A stretch of 64,000 bases of DNA from Bog-473 sp963838835 (GTDB lineage: Bacteria > Actinomycetota > Acidimicrobiia > Acidimicrobiales > RAAP-2): positions 90,511 to 154,510 of the forward strand of contig CAWITA010000031.1 of NCBI GenBank assembly GCA_963838835.1, given 5' to 3'. The notes under the pieces were generated by a model. That model saw only the letters and a program-made list of their open reading frames with translations, had not been told where the DNA came from and made no database searches. Positions 61,009-64,000 of this stretch are shown one piece after another (position 1 is the first letter of the stretch; each line of letters opens with the position of its first letter). A program made the translations under genes and the position numbers.

Positions 61009-61620
61009 ATGCGATCATTCACCCCGGTGAGATCCCGAAGCATGATGGTCCTAGCGGCGCTCGTGCCGTCGTGCATTGTCCTGGACACAACCACTTATGG
61101 CGCATCGCCTTCGCTTGCATCATCAGGCACTCAAACGGCAGGTCTGCCGATTGCTGGGAGCCTTGGATCGGATTGGAGCACCTTGCTTCCACCACGATCG
61201 ATTGCCAGTACCAACCGATGTCTATCGGCGACGGCTGTGGGAACGTGCACTCGGGTATCAGGAGCGAGATTTGAGGCGGTCTATGACTCGTCAAGTGATC
61301 TGGCAACGCTCTCAATCGCGCTGATCTCGCTTCCCAACGCTCCCGGGGATTTCCGTCGATTCAAGCAGGTCTACCTCAAGGGATGCTTGGAGGCGACCCG
61401 CTTACGAGGGAGTTCGGCACGATCGCATTACAGGCCTGTGCCCCAGTTGGTAACCAGCACGGGCGTAGGCATAGAGGCGAAGACCTCTGCCTTTGGGAGA
61501 GACACGTATGAGATTCTCTACTGCACTTGGAAGGGCTCCGTGTTGGCGGTTTTCTACTACAGGGGATATAAGCCGGATCTCGGAGCCGTTAGGGCTGCCG
61601 CTACGAGCTTTCGCCAGTGA
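61009..61620 (+). CDS. putative secreted or lipid-anchored hypothetical protein
   Basis: 203 aa. The N-terminus 'VRSRSMMVLAALVPSCIVLDTTTYG' is basic then hydrophobic, with a Cys that could be a lipobox (LVPSC, imperfect). The body has 'LATLSIALISLPNAPGDFRRFKQVYLKGC' and a C-terminal 'YEILYCTWKGSVLAVFYYRGYKPDLGAVRAAATSF', resembling small exported actinobacterial proteins. Function unknown. Confidence 0.5.
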   Translation: MRSFTPVRSRSMMVLAALVPSCIVLDTTTYGASPSLASSGTQTAGLPIAGSLGSDWSTLLPPRSIASTNRCLSATAVGTCTRVSGARFEAVYDSSSDLATLSIALISLPNAPGDFRRFKQVYLKGCLEATRLRGSSARSHYRPVPQLVTSTGVGIEAKTSAFGRDTYEILYCTWKGSVLAVFYYRGYKPDLGAVRAAATSFRQ

Positions 61621-61960
61621 CGCAGTGCCGATAGGGGCGCATGCAACTGTGGCAAGCGCGGACGTGGCAGGGCGCCGGCCACCGCCTTCTAGTGCCCGGC
61701 CGCGCGCTCAGATCCGAAGTGCCAGCGTTCAAACACGAGTGATCACAACACGAGTAATCACGAGTAATCACGACGAGTAATCACAATCTCGTGTCTTTCT
61801 CGTGTCTCATCCGCCAACACGACATGCTGCATCGTTCCAATTGGAGCTCTGACCTGGGTATACAGAGTGGGCGCTGCGGTGTGTGGGCGCTGCGGTGTGT
61901 GGACCTTATGCCATTACCCCCCAAGATTTGCGCGACGCGCGTGACAAGGTGACGGTTCCT
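61621..61960. repeat. repeat-rich intergenic region
   Basis: Holds four short repeats of ACGAGT(A/G)ATCAC at 61734-61784 and a 16-bp tandem duplication GTGGGCGCTGCGGTGT at 61867-61882 and 61883-61898. The repeat core GTGGGCGCTGCGG also occurs in the tRNA-like remnant at 37613-37625. No ORF. The region marks the edge of the following element-like gene. Confidence 0.6.
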
Positions 61961-63527
61961 TCACGCCGCAGCCATGTACACCTCGGGAAAGCGATCGTCG
62001 TGGACGGCGAGCACCGCGGTCATGATGCGGTGGCCACGAGTGGTGGGTCGATAGAGCCGAGAGCGTGGCACCTTGGCGACCAGGCCGTGGCCTCGGAGCT
62101 TGGCAATGAGCCGTGAGACCGAGGCGCATCGTCGATGCGCCTCTTGAATGTTGCTTGGTGGTCGTGGGTAGAGCCGGGCCACCAGGTCGGTGTTGCGGAA
62201 CCCGTTGATGGTGTTGCCCCCCGCCAACACGGCCCGGAACAAGGCCCGGTCGTCGGGGGTCAGTGGATTGAACCGTGCGTGATGGCGCCCGTTCTTGGTG
62301 GTACTGCGGCACAGGGCGTCCAGTGCGGCGACACCCTCGCCTTTCAATGGGGCTGCGGCCAGCGCGTCGAGGTAGCGGTGGTTCGAACCGATCCCCACCT
62401 GGTAGTAGCGCCAGACGTTGGCCACCCCCTTTCCCATGGTGGTCCACCGCCGCTCGCTCTGGCCCGCTTCGTCAGTGAAGACCCGCAGGACTCGGAACTC
62501 ACGCGGATTATTGATGGTCGTCTCGACCCGCAGGACCGAGACCTTGTCGTAGACCTTGACCCAGTTGCGGGCCAGGCGGTGCTTGACTCGCCATCCCTCC
62601 TGCCGGCCCTTGGTGTCGGTGGTCACCTCGGCCTGGAGGTTGGCATGGAGCTTTCGGCCCAAGAACCGCAGGACGTCGGTCGAGGACATGTTCAAGGTGG
62701 CGTGGTGGATCAGGTCGGGCAGTACCTGGGTCAGGGAACGGCGGTCGCTGAACATGACGTCGGTGGCGACCTCTGCCTGGTCGAGACACCAGTAGTAGCT
62801 CCGGAACCCGGCCGCGGCAATGTCGGGCAAATGGATGTTCACCCGCTTCGCCAAGGCGTCGAGCAGCCGGGGCCAGGCCCGGTGAGCGAAGTGCTCGCAC
62901 AGCTCGCTGGCCGTCTCGAGGTCCTCGATGGCCAACAGGGCGTTGTCGGCTCGGACGTAGCCGATTGAGCGCGGCATCGAGCTGGCGGGCCAGCCACTCC
63001 CGACCGTTGACGTAGACCTGGATGCCGAAGGGGAGCCAGCTCTGGAGCTTGACGTGCATGAAGCCCAGCTCGGGGTCGATGAAGTACCAGTAGTGCTGGA
63101 CGCACTTGCGCTGGGCGGAGACCACGTCGAGCCGATGGGTTTCGTAGTTCTTGGTGACCTTGAACGATCCACAGGGCTCGACCGCTCTCAGTATGCACAC
63201 GAGGCCCTCGGTGATCCCGTCGTGCTCCGCGATCGATCGTGCGAGGTCCTCTTTGGACTGGCCGGTATGAGTGGTGGTCGTCCTCTCCAGGTAGATGCAT
63301 GGCCGCCCGGCCTCCTCCGCGCTGTGCTGAGCGTGCTGACTCAAGGCATCGGTCGTGGTCTTGGCCCACTCGCCGAACTGGGTGAGAGGAACCCCTTGGT
63401 TCCACAAGAACGCCTGGACGCCACCGGGGTGGTAGAGGCGCAGGAAGTGGCCCTTGAAGATCATCCGGTCGAACATGGCCAGGCTCCCGGTGATGCGGCT
63501 CCGATGTACATCTTCGAATGCGCCCAT
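61961..63527 (-). CDS. conserved ~520-aa protein, possibly mobile-element associated, frameshifted
   Basis: From ATG 63527 (GGAGG six bases upstream): 'ITGSLAMFDRMIFKGHFLRLYHPGGVQAFLWNQGVPLTQFGEWA', 'LVCILRAVEPCGSFKV', 'HYWYFIDPELGFMHVKLQSWLPFGIQVYVNGREWLARQLDA'. Near 62968 one extra base shifts to 'GYVRADNALLAIEDLETASELCEHF', 'LTQVLPDLIHHATLNMSSTDVLRFLGRKLH', 'KGVANVWRYYQVG', 'GFRNTDL'. The pattern matches a large uncharacterised family that I recall in many environmental genomes in several copies. I see no DDE or serine-recombinase site and no terminal inverted repeats. Function unknown; a mobile nature is inference. Confidence 0.6.
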
Positions 63528-64000
63528 CTCGACCTCCCTGAGGACAGCGATCCGACCAGACGAATTGTGTCGAGCGGACCACAGGGCTTCCACCGAGACG
63601 GCTACGCCATGAGCACGGCCGACCCGAGCGCACAGGGCCGGCTTTGCCGGCCCGGCACCGGCTCGATCGACACCTCACGACGACTCCCCGCAGCATTCGG
63701 CCGCAAGCGATCGTACGAGGTCAAGTGGACGCGACGCCCCTTTGGTTGCGGCCGGAGGCTGCGCTAAGGGACGGCTTTCAAACCCTCCCCGAGATGCTCG
63801 AATATGTGGTTCTACTGGGAGAACATGTCGCTCCCCCACCCAGACGGACGACCTCGAAGGGCGCGAAGCGGTCCTTCAATCCTCCCGAATCGGGCGATCG
63901 GGAAGAAAAGGGACGGCTTTCAAACCCTGTGCAGCGGCGGCTGTCTCGAGGTGTTGTCGATGAACTTGCGCACCTCTCGAGGAGGGGGCGTCGATCGATG
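63528..64000. other. right-end region with 19-bp direct repeat
   Basis: No gene is supported. GGGACGGCTTTCAAACCCT occurs at 63768-63786 and again at 63910-63928, each preceded by AA. At the very edge the minus strand reads PPPREVRKFIDNTSRQPPL up to a stop near 63927, perhaps the C-terminus of a gene that begins outside the window. Confidence 0.45.

Overview
The window is GC-rich DNA from an actinobacterium. A WhiB regulator (C55, C78, C81, C87), a DUF222-HNH '13E12-like' endonuclease, a DUF4235 membrane protein, actinobacterial class III cyclases, probable leaderless GTG/ATG starts and secreted proteins built of 'GYW-VASDGG-F-FG' repeats all fit Actinomycetota. The VASDGG-repeat proteins make Acidimicrobiia my best guess, but this is inference because there is no rRNA or marker gene in the window.

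Layout. (1) 1-3.4 kb: a minus-strand redox operon of cytochrome P450, 3Fe-4S ferredoxin and acyl-CoA dehydrogenase (cut by the left edge), divergent from a TetR regulator. (2) 3.4-6.3 kb: a zinc-ribbon protein, a DUF222-HNH protein and an L,D-transpeptidase. (3) 6.3-13.7 kb: Baeyer-Villiger-type flavin monooxygenase plus SDR, an ECF42-type sigma factor with its DGPF (YCII) partner, a TrmA/RumA-type RNA methyltransferase, and a CDF metal exporter with its ArsR regulator. (4) 13.7-19.3 kb: a class B penicillin-binding protein, a large secreted propeller/repeat protein, an enoyl-CoA hydratase and WhiB. (5) 19.3-25.8 kb: a gene-poor kilobase, then a glycosyltransferase-like gene and a 604-aa methyltransferase/kinase/coiled-coil protein with the architecture of WbdD, the chain terminator of O-antigen synthesis; then a NiCoT nickel/cobalt permease and a secreted trypsin-like protease. 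(6) 26-43 kb: an accessory region of single small genes (VOC, PhyH, DUF1003, Cys-rich paralogues, LUD plus an atypical thioredoxin-reductase-like flavoprotein, MarR plus quinone oxidoreductase, a second ECF42/DGPF pair, a PLC-type phosphoesterase, a cold-shock-like protein, RidA, Nudix) with gene remnants. (7) 43-53 kb: two class III adenylate/guanylate cyclases with different N-terminal domains, a DinB protein, an ECF sigma factor with a membrane partner, an MFS exporter and a second VASDGG-repeat secreted protein. (8) 53-64 kb: small envelope proteins (DUF4235, a four-helix protein, PLDc_N/SHOCT, SHOCT), a second PhyH, several VOC and GNAT genes, and a roughly 520-aa conserved protein that may be mobile-element associated.

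A recurring feature is single-base frameshifts that split otherwise well-conserved proteins (at least fourteen positions, several in C or G runs, including in the penicillin-binding protein and an ECF sigma factor). Sequencing indels are the simplest explanation, so I give the combined spans as single CDSs and state where the frame changes. True remnants (MarR fragment, methyltransferase fragment, membrane-protein fragment) are marked as pseudogenes. The best candidate for something new is the WbdD-like gene pair at 20.3-23.0 kb. Next come the duplicated ECF42/DGPF modules, the LUD plus CxxC-less flavoprotein operon, and the promoters whose operators overlap the start codon.
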